From Rhipicephalus microplus (taxonomy: Eukaryota > Arthropoda > Arachnida > Ixodida > Ixodidae), in the NCBI RefSeq assembly GCF_043290135.1, contig NW_027464602.1:1426001-1490000 (forward strand): 64,000 nucleotides of DNA. Reading direction: 5' to 3'. Within the stretch, counting starts at the first letter, position 1, and every line of letters starts with the position of its first letter. The notes under the pieces are model-generated. The model was not told the origin of the DNA. It worked only from the letters and a program-made list of their open reading frames with translations, and ran no database searches. Both the position numbers and the translations under genes were made by a program. Shown piece by piece: positions 1-10,900 of this stretch.

Positions 1-15
1 AAAAAGCAACACACC

Positions 16-88
16 ACTCCCGGGAGGGCTCGAACCTCCAACCTTTCGGTTAACAGCCGATCGGGTAAGCCAATTGCGCCACGAAGAC
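16..88 (-). tRNA. tRNA-Asn(GUU)-like unit with weak D stem
   Basis: First complete head in the window. The acceptor 5' strand is GTCTTCG and the D stem is GCGC/ACCC because the plus strand reads gggtaagcc, so only two D-stem pairs remain. B box intact, T stem GGAGG/CCTCC paired. The same variant recurs at about 3870-3920, 7966-8040, 12676-12750 and 21560-21630 and marks one higher-order block type. Confidence 0.6.
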
Positions 89-162
89 AGTCCTGCTCCA
101 CTCTCACCACCGTCAAAACATTTATTCAGAGCTATCACCGCAAAGGAAAAAAGCGCCGCACC

Positions 163-235
163 ACCACCGGGAGGGCTCGAAACTCCAACCTTTCGGTTAA
201 CAGCCGATCGCGCTAGCCCATTGCGCCACGGAGAC
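163..235 (-). tRNA. tRNA-Asn(GUU)-like unit, altered B box
   Basis: Anticodon loop CTGTTAA and D stem GCGC/GCGC intact with D loop AATGGGCTA. The T arm reads GGAGT TTCGAGC CCTCC, so the normally invariant G53-C61 pair is lost. Acceptor 3' strand CGGTGGT pairs partly with GTCTCCG. This represents the B-box-altered subclass. Confidence 0.6.
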
Positions 236-310
236 AGTCCTGCTCCACTCTCACCACCATCAGAACATATCTTCAAAGCTATCAGCGCAAAGAAAAAAAA
301 GCGCCGCACC

Positions 311-383
311 ACCACCGGGTGGGCTCGAACCTCCAACCTTTCGGTTAACAGCCGATCACGCAAGCCAATTGCGCCACGGAGAC
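311..383 (-). tRNA. tRNA-Asn(GUU)-like unit, class 1 tail
   Basis: B box intact. T stem GGAGG/CCACC carries an A51-A63 mismatch: the 3' strand keeps the canonical tRNA-Asn CCACC while the 5' strand has changed to GGAGG. D stem GCGC/GCGT with one G-T wobble. Acceptor 3' strand CGGTGGT. Confidence 0.6.
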
Positions 384-458
384 AGTCCTGCTCCACTCTC
401 ACCACTATCAGAACATATCTTCAAAGTTATCACCACAAAGAAAAAAAAGCGCCGCACC

Positions 459-531
459 ACCATCGGGTGGGCTCGAAACTCCAACCTTTCGGTTAACAGC
501 CGATCGTGCTAGCCGATTGCGCCATGGAGAC
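459..531 (-). tRNA. tRNA-Asn(GUU)-like unit with A7 acceptor change
   Basis: The acceptor 5' strand is GTCTCCA, so position 7 cannot pair with C66. The T arm is the altered-B-box type. The change creates CCATGG on both strands, which supplies many spurious ATG codons in the plus-strand frames of the array. Confidence 0.55.
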
Positions 532-604
532 AGTCGTGCTCCACTCTCACCACCATCAGAACATATCTTCAAAGCTATTAGCACAAAGAAAAAAGCAACA
601 CACC

Positions 605-677
605 ACTCCTGGGAGGGCTCGAACCTCCAACCTTTCGGTTAACAGCCGATCGCGCAAGCCAATTGCGCCACGGAGAC
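605..677 (-). tRNA. tRNA-Asn(GUU)-like unit, class 2 tail
   Basis: T stem GGAGG/CCTCC paired, B box intact, D loop AATTGGCTT, acceptor 3' strand CAGGAGT. CAGGAGT is closer to the canonical CAGGGAC of metazoan tRNA-Asn than most units and may preserve an earlier state. Confidence 0.6.
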
Positions 678-750
678 AGTCCTGCTCCACTCTCACCACC
701 ATCAGAACATATCTTCAAAGCTATCAGTGCAAAGAAAAAAGCAACACACC

Positions 751-823
751 ACTCCCGGGAGGGCTCGAAACTCCAACCTTTCGGTTAACAGCCGATTGCG
801 TTAGCCCATTTCGCCACGGGGAC
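751..823 (-). tRNA. tRNA-Asn(GUU)-like unit with best acceptor pairing
   Basis: The acceptor 5' strand GTCCCCG against CGGGAGT gives four Watson-Crick pairs, two wobbles and one mismatch (3-70), better than the typical unit. The D stem GCGA/ACGC has an A13-A22 mismatch. The T arm has the altered B box. This variant follows the PLE insertion site at 15410-15457 and recurs in several blocks, for example at 39250-39300 and 44978-45027. Confidence 0.55.
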
Positions 824-897
824 AGTCGTGCTCCACTCTCACCACCGTCAGACCATTTCTTCAGAGCTATCACGCCAAAGAAAAAAAGCGCCGCACC

Positions 898-970
898 ACC
901 ATTGGGAGGGCTCGAAACTCCAACCTTTCGGGTAACAGCCGATCGCGCTAGCCCATTGCGCCACGGAGAC
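898..970 (-). tRNA. tRNA-Asn-like unit with C38 anticodon loop
   Basis: The anticodon loop is CTGTTAC: anticodon GTT kept, A38 changed to C. Acceptor 3' strand CAATGGT pairs poorly. D loop AATGGGCTA. Recurs in many blocks, for example near 8880, 13880, 15710, 18650, 27640, 41300 and 63530. Confidence 0.5.
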
Positions 971-1027
971 AGTCCTGCTCCACTCTCACCACCATCAGAA
1001 CATATCTTCAAAGCTATCAGCGCAAAG

Positions 1028-1033
1028 AAAAAA
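1028..1033 (-). terminator. Pol III T-run terminator of the sample unit
   Basis: Six consecutive T on the minus strand (six A on the plus strand) begin about 10 nt beyond the acceptor 3' strand of the unit at 1044-1116. Pol III stops at four or more T in metazoans. Almost every unit carries 5-9 T here, sometimes interrupted as in 141-152. The predicted transcript is about 90 nt. Confidence 0.7.
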
Positions 1034-1053
1034 GCAACACACCACTCCCGGGA

Positions 1054-1064
1054 GGGCTCGAACC
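1054..1064 (-). promoter_or_regulatory. Internal Pol III B box of the sample unit
   Basis: Minus-strand GGTTCGAGCCC at tRNA positions 52-62 fits the TFIIIC-binding B-box consensus GGTTCGANTCC except at one position, as in normal metazoan tRNA-Asn. A large fraction of units instead read GTTTCGAGCCC, replacing G53 and weakening both the B box and the T stem. Confidence 0.75.
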
Positions 1065-1097
1065 TCCAACCTTTCGGTTAACAGCCGATCGCGCTAG

Positions 1098-1109
1098 CCA
1101 ATTGCGCCA
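1098..1109 (-). promoter_or_regulatory. Internal Pol III A box of the sample unit
   Basis: Minus-strand TGGCGCAATTGG at tRNA positions 8-19 fits the A-box consensus TRGCNNARNNGG. The same 12-mer recurs in most units, with small variants such as TGGCGCAATGGG and TGGGGCAATTGG. Confidence 0.75.
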
Positions 1110-1190
1110 CGGAGACAGTCCTGCTCCACTCTAACCACCATCAGAACATATCTTCAAAGCTATCAGCCCAAAGAAAAAAAGTGCCGCAAC

Positions 1191-1263
1191 ACCACCGTGT
1201 GGGCTCGAACCTCCAACTTTTCGGTTAACAGCCGATCACGCTAGGCAATTGCGCCACGGAGAC
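1191..1263 (-). tRNA. tRNA-Asn-like unit with lost G19 in D loop
   Basis: The D loop reads AATTGCCTA instead of AATTGGCTA, removing one of the two conserved G residues that contact the T loop. T stem 3' strand CCACA and variable region AAGTT are further departures. Probably a pseudogene-grade unit. Recurs near 5760, 9430, 28190, 32010, 36130 and 41860. Confidence 0.5.
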
Positions 1264-1778
1264 AGTCCTGCTCCACTCTCACCACCATCAGAACATATCT
1301 TCAAAGCTATCAGCGCAAAGAAAAAAGCAACACACCACTACCGGGAGGGCTCGAAACTTCAACCTTTCGGTTAACAGCCGATCGCGCTAGCCAATTGCGC
1401 CACGGAGACAGTCCTGCTCTACTCTCACCACCATCAGAACATATCTTCAAAGCTATCAGCCCAAAGAAAAAAAGCGCCGCACCAACGCCGGGTGGGCTCG
1501 AAACTCCAACCGTTCGGTTAACAGCCGATCGCGCTAGCTAATTGCGCCACGGAGACAGTCCTGCTCCACTCTCACCACCATCAGAACATATCTTCATAGC
1601 TATCAGCCCAAAGAAAAAAAAGCGCCGCACCACCACCGGGTGGGCTCGAACTTCCAACGTTTCGGTTAACAGCCGATCGCGCTAGCCGATTGCGCCACGG
1701 AGACAGTCCTGCTCCCCTCTCACCACCATCAGAACATATCTTCAAAGCTATCAGCCCAAAGAAAAAAAGCGCTGCACC

Positions 1779-1854
1779 ACCACCGGGTGGGCTCGTACCT
1801 CCGACTTTTCGGTTAACAGCCGATCGCGCTAGGCAATAATTGCCCCACGGAGAC
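1779..1854 (-). tRNA. tRNA-Asn-like unit with palindromic enlarged D loop
   Basis: The D loop is 12 nt instead of 9 and contains the near-perfect palindrome ggcaataattgcc at 1832-1844. The T loop is TACGAGC, spoiling the B box. The palindrome recurs at 6394, 9925, 20130, 25592, 28828, 32650, 36766 and 42492 (13 nt each), nine copies in all and none after 42.5 kb. It is a handy marker for higher-order blocks. Confidence 0.55.
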
Positions 1855-2224
1855 AGTCGTGCTCCACTCTCACCACCGTCAGAACAATCCTTCAGAGCTA
1901 TCACCCCAAAGAAAAAAAAAGCGCCGCACCACCACCGGTTGGGCTCGAACCTCCAACCCTTCGGTTAACAGCCGATCGCGCTAGCCAATTGCGCCACGAA
2001 GACAGTCCTGCTCCACTCTCACCACCATCAGAACATATCTTCAAAGCTATTACCGCAAAGAAAAAAGCGACACACCACTCCCGGGAGGGCTCGAAACTCC
2101 AACTCTTCGGTTAACAGCCGATCGCGCTAGCCAGTTGCCCCACGGAGACAGTCGTGGTCCACTCTCACCACTATCAGAACATATCTTCAAAGCTATCAGC
2201 CCAAAGAAAAAAAAGCACCGCACT

Positions 2225-2297
2225 ACCACCGGGTGGGCTCGAACCTCCAACTCTTCGGTTAACAGCCGATGACGCTAGCCAATTGCGCCATGGAGAC
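2225..2297 (-). tRNA. tRNA-Asn-like unit, C26 and GAGTT variable-region variant
   Basis: The variable region is GAGTT rather than AGGTT and position 26 is C (plus strand gatgacgc). D stem GCGC/GCGT and acceptor 5' strand GTCTCCA. B box intact. It is usually followed in plus-strand order by the ggtaggctc unit, as at 2370-2442. Confidence 0.55.
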
Positions 2298-2369
2298 AGT
2301 CCTGCTCCACTCTCACCACCATCAGAACATATCTTCAAAGCTATCAGCCCACAAAAAAAGCGCCGCACA

Positions 2370-2442
2370 ACCACCGGGTAGGCTCGAACCTCCAACTTTT
2401 CGGTTAACAGCCGATCGCGCTAGCCAATTGCGCCACGGAGAC
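2370..2442 (-). tRNA. tRNA-Asn-like unit, CCTAC T-stem variant
   Basis: T stem GGAGG/CCTAC restores the 51-63 pair but breaks 50-64. The stretch beyond the T run is shorter (plus strand cccacaaaaaaag), giving unit lengths near 145 bp. D stem, anticodon loop and B box intact. Confidence 0.55.
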
Positions 2443-5400
2443 AGTCCTGCTCCACTCTCACCACCATCAGAACATATCTTCAAAGCTATTACCGCAAAAA
2501 AAAAGCGACACACCACTCCCGGGAGGGCTCGAAACTCCAACCTTTCGGTTAACAGCTGATCGCGCTACCCCATTGCGCCACGGAGACAGTCCTGCTTCAC
2601 TCTCACCACCATCAGAACATATCTTCAAAGCTATCAGCACAAAGAAAAAAAAGCGCCGCACCACCACCGGGTGGGCTCGAACCTCCGACCTTTTGGTTAA
2701 CAGCCGATCGCGCTAGCCAATTGCGCCACGGAGACAGTCCTGCTCCACTCTCACCACTATCAGAACATATCTTCAAAGCTATCAGCCCAAAGAAAAAAAA
2801 GCGCCGCACTACCACCGGGTGGGCTCGAACCTCCAACTCTTCGGTTAACAGCCGATCACGCTAGCCAATTGCGCCATGGAGACAGTCCTGCTCCACTCTC
2901 ACCACCATCAGAACATATCTTCAAAGCTATCAGCCCACAAAAAAGCGCCGCACAACCACCGGGTAGGCTCGAACCTCCAACTTTTCGGTTAACAGCCGAT
3001 CGCGCTAGCCAATTGCGCCACGGAGACAGTCCTGCTCCACTCTCACCACCATGAGAACATATCTTCAAAGCTATCAGCCCAAAGAAAAAAAAGCGCCGCA
3101 CCACCACCGGGTGGGCTCGAACCTCCAACCTTTCGGTTAACAGCAGATCGCGCTAGCCAATTGCGCCACGGAGACAATTGTGCTCCACTCTCACCACCGT
3201 CAGAACATATCTTCAGAGCTATCACCCCAAAGAAAAAAAAGCGCCGCACCACCACCGGGAGGGCTCGAACCTCCAACCTTTCGGTTAACAGCCGATCGCG
3301 CTAGCCAATTGCCCCACGGAGACAGTCGTGCTCCACTCTCACCACCGTCAGAACATTTCTTCAGAGCTATCACCCCAAAGAAAAAAAAAGCGCCCACCAC
3401 CACCGGTTGGGCTCGAACCTCCAACCTTCCGGTTAACAGCCGATCGCGCTAGCCAATTGCGCCACGGAGACAGTCCTGCTCTACTCTCACCACCATCAGA
3501 ACATATCTTCAAAGCTATCAGCCCAAAGAAAAAAAAGCGCCACACCACCGCCGGGTGGGCTCTAAACTCCAACCTTTCGGTTAACAGCCGATTGCGCTAG
3601 CCAATTGCGCCACGGAGACAGTCCTGCTCCACTCTCACCACTATCAGAACATATCTTCAAAGCTATCAGTGCAAAGAAAAAAAGCGCCGCACCACCACCG
3701 GGTGGTGCTCGAACCTCCAACCTTTCGGTTAACAGCCGATCGCGCAAGCCAATTGCGCCACGAAGACAGTCCTGCTCCACTCTCACCACCATCAGAACAT
3801 ATCTTCAAAGCTATCAGCGCAAAGAAAAAAGCAACACACCACTCCCGGGAGGGCTCGAACCTCCAACCTTACGGTTAACAGCCGATCGGGTAAGCCAATT
3901 GCGCCACGAAGACAGTCCTGCTCCACTCTCACCACCGTCAAAACATTTATTCAGAGCTATCACCGCAAAGGAAAAAAGCGCCGCACCACCACCGGGAGGG
4001 CTCGAAACTCCAACCTTTCAGTTAACAGCCGATCGCGCTAGCCCATTGCGCCACGGAGACAGTCCTGCTCCACTCTCACCACCATCAGAACATATCTTCA
4101 AAGCTATCAGCGCAAAGAAAAAAAGCGCCGCACCACCACCGGGTGGTGCTCGAACCTCCAACCTTTCGGTTAACAGCCGATCGCGCAAGCCAATTGCGCC
4201 ACGAAGACAGTCCTGCTCCACTCTCACCACCATCAGAACATATCTTCAAAGCTATCAGTGCAAAGAAAAAAGCAACACACCACTCCCGGGAGGGTTCGAA
4301 ACTCCAACCTTTCGGTTAACAGCCGATCGCGCAAGCCAATTGCGCCACGGAGACAGTCCTGCTCCACTCTCACCACCATCAGAACATATCTTCAAAGCTA
4401 TCAGTGCAAAGAAAAAAGCAACACACCACTCCTGCGAGGGCTCGAAACTCCAACCTTTCGGTTAACAGCCGATTGCGTTAGCCCATTTCGCCACGGGGAC
4501 AGTCGTGCTCCACTCTCACCACCGTCAGACCATTTCTTCAGAGCTATCAGTGCAAAGAAAAAAGCAACACACCACTCCCGGGAGGGCTCAAACCTCCAAC
4601 CTTTCGGTTAACAGCCGATCGCGTAAGCCAATTGCGCCACGGAGACAGTCGTAATCCACTCTCACCACCGTCAGAACAATCCTTCAGAGCTATCACCCCA
4701 AAGAAAAAAAAAGCGCCGCAGCACCACCGGTTGGGCTCGAACCTCCAACCTTTCGGTTAACAGCCGATCGCGCTAGCCAATTGCGCCACGAAGACAGTCC
4801 TGCTCCACTCTCACCACCATCAGAACATATCTTCAAAGCTATTACCGCAAAGAAAAAAGCAACACACCACTCCCGGGAGGGCTCGAAACTCCAACCTTTC
4901 GGTTAACAGCTGATCGCGCTAGCCCATTGCGCCACGGAGGCAGTCTTGCTCCACTCTCACCATCATCAGAACATATCTTCAAAGCTATCAGCGCAAAGAA
5001 AAAAAAGCAATGCACCACCACCGGGTGGGCTCGAACCTCCAACCTTTCGGTTAACAGCCGATCGCGCTAGCCCATTGCGCCATGGAGACAGTCTTGCTCC
5101 ACTCTCACCACCATCAGAACATATCTTCAAAGCTATCAGCGCAAAGAAAAAAGCAACACACCACTCCCGGGAGGGCTCGAAACTCCAACCTTTCGGTCAA
5201 CAGCCGATAGCGCTAGCCAATTGCGCCACGGAGACAGTCCTGCTCTACTCTCACCACCATCAGAACATATCTTCAAAGCTATCAGCCCAAAGAAAAAAAA
5301 GCGCCATACCACCACTGGGTGGGCTTGAACCTCCGACCTTTTGGTTAACAGCCGATCGCGCTAGCCAATTGCGCCATGGAGACAGTCCTGCTCCCCTCTC

Positions 5401-5458
5401 ACCACCATCAGAACATATCTTCAATGCTATCAGCCCAAAGAAAAAAAAGCGCCGCACC

Positions 5459-5531
5459 ACCACCGGGTGGGCTCGAACCTCCAACTTTTCGGTTGACAGC
5501 CGATCGCGCTAGCCAATTGCGCCACGGAGAC
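5459..5531 (-). tRNA. tRNA-Asn body with anticodon GTC (Asp)
   Basis: The anticodon loop reads CTGTCAA because the plus strand has ttgacag at 5493-5499, changing GTT to GTC. The rest of the head is an ordinary array unit with intact B box. Only one copy of this change was seen, so it is most likely a private point mutation. Confidence 0.5.
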
Positions 5532-5605
5532 AGTCCTGCTACACTCTCACCACCATCAGAACATATCTTCAAAGCTATCAGCCCAAAGTAAAAAAGCGCC
5601 ATACC

Positions 5606-5678
5606 ACTACCGGGTGGCCTCGAACCTCCGACCTTTTGGTTAGCAGCCGATCGCGCTAGCCAATTGCGCCATGGAGAC
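5606..5678 (-). tRNA. tRNA-Asn body with anticodon GCT (Ser), type unit
   Basis: The anticodon loop is CTGCTAA (plus strand ttagcag at 5640-5646), so the anticodon is GCT, which reads serine AGY codons. Unlike tRNA-Ser there is no long variable arm, so the body remains Asn-like. The change is shared by 23 units I located, starting at 5606, 9137, 9284, 15971, 17297, 17434, 18901, 19342, 22578, 27893, 28040, 31715, 31862, 35831, 35978, 39798, 39945, 41557, 41704, 45527, 45674, 53924 and 63780. Most also have variable region AGGTC or AGGGC and loss of GTTAAC. Confidence 0.6.
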
Positions 5679-7950
5679 AGTCCTGCGCCACTCTAACCAC
5701 CATCAGAACATATCTTCAAAGCTATCAGCCCAAAGAAAAAAAGCGCCGCACCACCACCGTGTGGGCTCGAACCTCCAACTTTTCGGTTAACAGCCGATCA
5801 CGCTAGGCAATTGCGCCACGGAGACAGTCCTGCTCCACTCTCACCACCATCAGAACATATCTTCAAAGCTATCAGCGCAAAGAAAAAAGCAACACACCAC
5901 TACCGGGAGGGCTCGAAACTTCAACCTTTCGGTTAACAGCCGATCGCGCTAGCCAATTGCGCCACGGAGACAGTCCTGCTCTACTCTCACCACCATCAGA
6001 ACATATCTTCAAAGCTATCAGCCCAAAGAAAAAAAGCGCCGCACCAACGCCGGGTGGGCTCGAAACTCCAACCGTTCGGTTAACAGCCGATCGCGCTAGC
6101 CAATTGCGCCACGGAGACAGTCCTGCTCCACTCTCACCACCATCAGAACATATCTTCATAGCTATCAGCCCAAAGAAAAAAAAGCGCCGCACCACCACCG
6201 GGTGGGCTCGAACTTCCAACGTTTCGGTTAACAGCCGATCGCGCTAGCCGATTGCGCCACGGAGACAGTCCGGCTCCCCTCTCACCACCATCAGAACATA
6301 TCTTCAAAGCTATCAGCCCAAAGAAAAAAAGCGCCGCACCACCACCGGGTGGGCTCGTACCTCCGACTTTTCGGTTAACAGCCGATCGCGCTAGGCAATA
6401 ATTGCCCCACGGAGACAGTCGTGCTCCACTCTCACCACCGTCAGAACAATCCTTCAGAGCTATCACCCCAAAGAAAAAAAAAGCGCCGCACCACCACCGG
6501 TTGGGCTCGAACCTCCAACCCTTCGGTTAACAGCCGATCGCGCTAGCCAATTGCGCCACGAAGACAGTCCTGCTCCACTCTCACCACCATCAGAACATAT
6601 CTTCAAAGCTATTGCCGCAAAGAAAAAAGCGACACACCACTCCCGGGAGGGCTCGAAACTCCAACCTTTCGGTTAACAGCTGATCGCGCTACCCCATTGC
6701 GCCACGGAGACAGTCCTGCTCCATTCTCACCACCATCAGAACATATCTTCAAAGCTATCAGCCCAAAGAAAAAAAAGCGCCGCACCACCACCGGGTGGGC
6801 TCGAACCTCCGACCTTTTAGTTAACAGCCGATCGCGCTAGCCAATTGCGCCACGGAGACAGTCCTGCTCCACTCTCACCACTATCAGAACATATCTTCAA
6901 AGCTATCAGCCCAAAGAAAAAAAAGCGCCGCACTACCACCGGGTGGGCTCGAACCTCCAACTCTTCAGTTAACAGCCGATGACGCTAGCCAATTGCGCCA
7001 TGGAGACAGTCCTGCTCCACTCTCACCACCATCAGAACATATCTTCAAAGCTATCAGCCCACAAAAAAAGCGCCGCACAACCACCGGGTAGGCTCGAACC
7101 TCCAACTTTTCGGTTAACAGCCGATCGCGCTAGCCAATTGCGCCACGGAGACAGTCCTGCTCCACTCTCACCACCATGAAAACATATCTTCAAAGCTATC
7201 AGCCCAAAGAAAAAAAAGCGCCGCACCACCACCGGGTGGGCTCGAACCTCCAACCTTTAGGTTAACAGCAGATCGCGCTAGCCAATTGCGCCACGGAGAC
7301 AATTGTGCTCCACTCTCACCACCGTCAGAACATATCTTCAGAGCTATCACCCCAAAGAAAAAAAAGCGCCGCACCACCACCGGGAGGGCTCGAACCTCCA
7401 ACCTTTCGGTTAACAGCCGATCGCGCTAGCCAATTGCCCCACGGAGACAGTCGTGCTCCACTCTCACCACCGTCAGAACATTTCTTCAGAGCTATCACCC
7501 CAAAGAAAAAAAAAGCGCCCACCACCACCGGTTGGGCTCGAACCTCCAACCTTCCGGTTAACAGCCGATCGCGCTAGCCAATTGCGCCACGGAGACAGTC
7601 CTGCTCTACTCTCACCACCATCAGAACATATCTTCAAAGCTATCAGCCCAAAGAAAAAAAAGCGCCACACCAACGCCGGGTGGGCTCGAAACTCCAACCT
7701 TTCGGTTAACAGCCGATTGCGCTAGCCAATTGCGCCACGGAGACAGTCCTGCTCCACTCTCACCACTATCAGAACATATCTTCAAAGCTATCAGTGCAAA
7801 GAAAAAAAGCGCCGCACCACCACCGGGTGGTTCTCGAACCTCCAACCTTTCGGTTAACAGCCGATCGCGCAAGCCAATTGCGCCACGAAGACAGTCCTGC
7901 TCCACTCTCACCACCATAAGAACATATCTTCAAAGCTATCAGCGCAAAGA

Positions 7951-10900
7951 AAAAAGCAACACACCACTCCCGGGAGGGCTCGAACCTCCAACCTTTCGGT
8001 TAACAGCCGATCGGGTAAGCCAATTGCGCCACGAAGACAGTCCTGCTCCACTCTCACCACCGTCAAAACATTTATTCAGAGCTATCACCGCAAAGGAAAA
8101 AAGCGCCGCACCACCACCGGGAGGGCTCGAAACTCCAACCTTTCGGTTAACAGCCGATCGCGCTAGCCCATTGCGCCACGGAGACAGTCCTGCTCCACTC
8201 TCACCACCATCAGAACATATCTTCAAAGCTATCAGCGCAAAGAAAAAAAAGCGCCGCACCACCACCGGGTGGGCTCGAACCTCCAACCTTTCGGTTAACA
8301 GCCGATCACGCAAGCCAATTGCGCCACGGAGACAGTCCTGCTCCACTCTCACCACTATCAGAACATATCTTCAAAGTTATCACCACAAAGAAAAAAAAGC
8401 GCCGCACCACCATCGGGTGGGCTCGAAACTCCAAACTTTCGGTTAACAGCCGATCGTGCTAGCCGATTGCGCCATGGAGACAGTCGTGCTCCACTCTCAC
8501 CACCATCAGAACATATCTTCAAAGCTATTAGCACAAAGAAAAAAGCAACACACCACTCCTGGGAGGGCTCGAACCTCCAACCTTTCGGTTAACAGCCGAT
8601 CGCGCAAGCCAATTGCGCCACGGAGACAGTCCTGCTCCACTCTCACCACCATCAGAACATATCTTCAAAGCTATCAGTGCAAAGAAAAAAGCAACACACC
8701 ACTCCCGGGAGGGCTCGAAACTCCAACCTTTCGGTTAACAGCCGATTGCGTTAGCCCATTTCGCCACGGGGACAGTCGTGCTCCACTCTCACCACCGTCA
8801 GACCATTTCTTCAGAGCTATCACGCCAAAGAAAAAAAGCGCCGCACCACCATTGGGAGGGCTCGAAACTCCAACCTTTCGGGTAACAGCCGATCGCGCTA
8901 GCCCATTGCGCCACGGAGACAGTCCTGCTCCACTCTCACCACCATCAGAACATATCTTCAAAGCTATCAGCGCAAAGAAAAAAGCAACACACCACTCCCG
9001 GGAGGGCTCGAACCTCCAACCTTTCGGTTAACAGCCGATCGCGCTAGCCAATTGCGCCACGGAGACAGTCCTGCTTTACAATCACCACCATCAGAACATA
9101 TCTTCAAAGCTATCAGCCCAAAAAAAGCGCCATACCACCACCGGGTGTGCTCGAACCTCCGACCATTTGGTTAGCAGCCGATCGCGCTAGCCAATTGCGC
9201 CATGGAGACAGTCCTGCTCCACTCTCACCACCATCAGAACATATCTTCAAAGCTATCAGCCCAAAGAAAAAAAGCGCCATACCACTACCGGGTGGCCTCG
9301 AAGCTCCGACCTTTTGGTTAGCAGCCGATCGCGCTAGCCAATTGCGCCATGGAGACAGTCCTGCTCCACTCTAACCACCATCAGAACATATCTTCAAAGC
9401 TATCAGCCCAAAGAAAAAAAGCGCCGCAACACCACCGTGTGGGCTCGAACCTCCAACTTTTCGGTTAACAGCCGATCACGCTAGGCAATTGCGCCACGGA
9501 GACAGTCCTGCTCCACTCTCACCACCATCAGAACATATCTTCAAAGCTATCAGCGCAAAGAAAAAAGCAACACACCACTACCGGGAGGGCTCGAAACTTC
9601 AACCTTTCGGTTAACAGCCGATCGCGCTAGCCAATTGCGCCACGGAGACAGTCCTGCTCTACTCTCACCACCATCAGAACATATCTTCATAGCTATCAGC
9701 CCAAAGAAAAAAAAGCGCCGCACCACCACCGGGTGGGCTCGAACTTCCAACGTTTCGGTTAACAGCCGATCGCGCTAGCCGATTGCGCCACGGAGACAGT
9801 CCTGCTCCCCTCTCACCACCATCAGAACATATCTTCAAAGCTATCAGCCCAAAGAAAAAAAGCGCTGCACCACCACCGGGTGGGCTCGTACCTCCGACTT
9901 TTCGGTTAACAGCCGATCGCGCTAGGCAATAATTGCCCCACGGAGACAGTCGTGCTCCACTCTCACCACCGTCAGAACAATCCTTCAGAGCTATCACCCC
10001 AAAGAAAAAAAAAGCGCCGCACCACCACCGGTTGGGCTCGAACCTCCAACCCTTCGGTTAACAGCCGATCGCGCTAGCCAATTGCGCCACGAAGACAGTC
10101 CTGCTCCACTCTCACCACCATCAGAACATATCTTCAAAGCTATTACCGCAAAGAAAAAAGCGACACACCACTCCCGGGAGGGCTCGAAACTCCAACCTTT
10201 CGGTTAACAGCTGATCGCGCTACCCCATTGCGCCACGGAGACAGTCCTGCTCCACTCTCACCACCATCAGAACATATCTTCAAAGCTATCAGCCCAAAGA
10301 AAAAAAAGCGCCGCACCACCACCGGGTGGGCTCGAACCTCCGACCTTTTGGTTAACAGCCGATCGCGCTAGCCAATTGCGCCACGGAGACAGTCCTGCTC
10401 CACTCTCACCACTATCAGAACATATCTTCAAAGCTATCAGTCCAAAGAAAAAAAAGCGCCGCACTACCACCGGGTGGGCTCGAACCTCCAACTCTTCGGT
10501 TAACAGCCGATGACGCTAGCCAATTGCGCCATGGAGACAGTCCTGCTCCACTCTCACCACCATCAGAACATATCTTCAAAGCTATCAGCCCACAAAAAAA
10601 GCGCCGCACAACCACCGGGTAGGCTCGAACCTCCAACTTTTCGGTTAACAGCCGATCGCGCTAGCCAATTGCGCCACGGAGACAGTCCTGCTCCACTCTC
10701 ACCACCATTAGAACATATCTTCAAAGCTATCAGCCCAAACAAAAAAAAGCGCCGCACCACCACCGGGTGGGCTCGAACCTCCAACCTTTCGGTTAACAGC
10801 AGATCGCGCTAGCCAATTGTGCCACGGAGACAATTGTGCTCCACTCTCACCACCGTCAGAACATATCTTCAGAGCTATCACCCCAAAGAAAAAAAAGCGC

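Larger units (their letters stand above)
1044..1116 (-). tRNA. tRNA-Asn(GUU)-like unit, well-preserved example
   Basis: Cloverleaf on the minus strand: acceptor 5' strand GTCTCCG, D stem GCGC/GCGC fully paired with loop AATTGGCTA, anticodon loop CTGTTAA (anticodon GTT), variable region AGGTT, T stem GGAGG/CCTCC fully paired with loop TTCGAGC. Two defects show. The acceptor 3' strand is CGGGAGT, leaving wobbles at positions 1, 2 and 4 and a C-A mismatch at 3-70. The anticodon stem ATCGG/CCGAA has an A27-A43 mismatch. Metazoan tRNA-Asn normally has T27 and a fully paired acceptor stem. Identity as tRNA-Asn-derived is near certain; function as a chargeable tRNA is doubtful. Confidence 0.75.
1..3027 (-). 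repeat. Unit-resolved sample of the array (21 tRNA-like heads)
   Basis: Positions of successive tRNA-like heads, measured from the acceptor 3' strand to the first tRNA base: 16-88, 163-235, 311-383, 459-531, 605-677, 751-823, 898-970, 1044-1116, 1191-1263, 1337-1409, 1484-1556, 1632-1704, 1779-1854, 1931-2003, 2077-2149, 2225-2297, 2370-2442, 2515-2587, 2663-2735, 2811-2883, 2955-3027. Start-to-start spacing is 144-153 and mostly 146-148. All heads are 73 nt except 1779-1854, which has an enlarged D loop. The same spacing continues to the window end. Confidence 0.93.
1..4330. repeat. Higher-order segment paralogous to 7951-13150
   Basis: Nearly identical order of unit variants in both places, with a shifting offset: about 7950 for 1-1120, 8240 for 1121-1440, 8093 for 1590-2080 and about 8831 for 2150-4330. 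The steps correspond to +2, -1 and +5 units, so the two copies differ by gain or loss of whole 147-bp units. Confidence 0.75.
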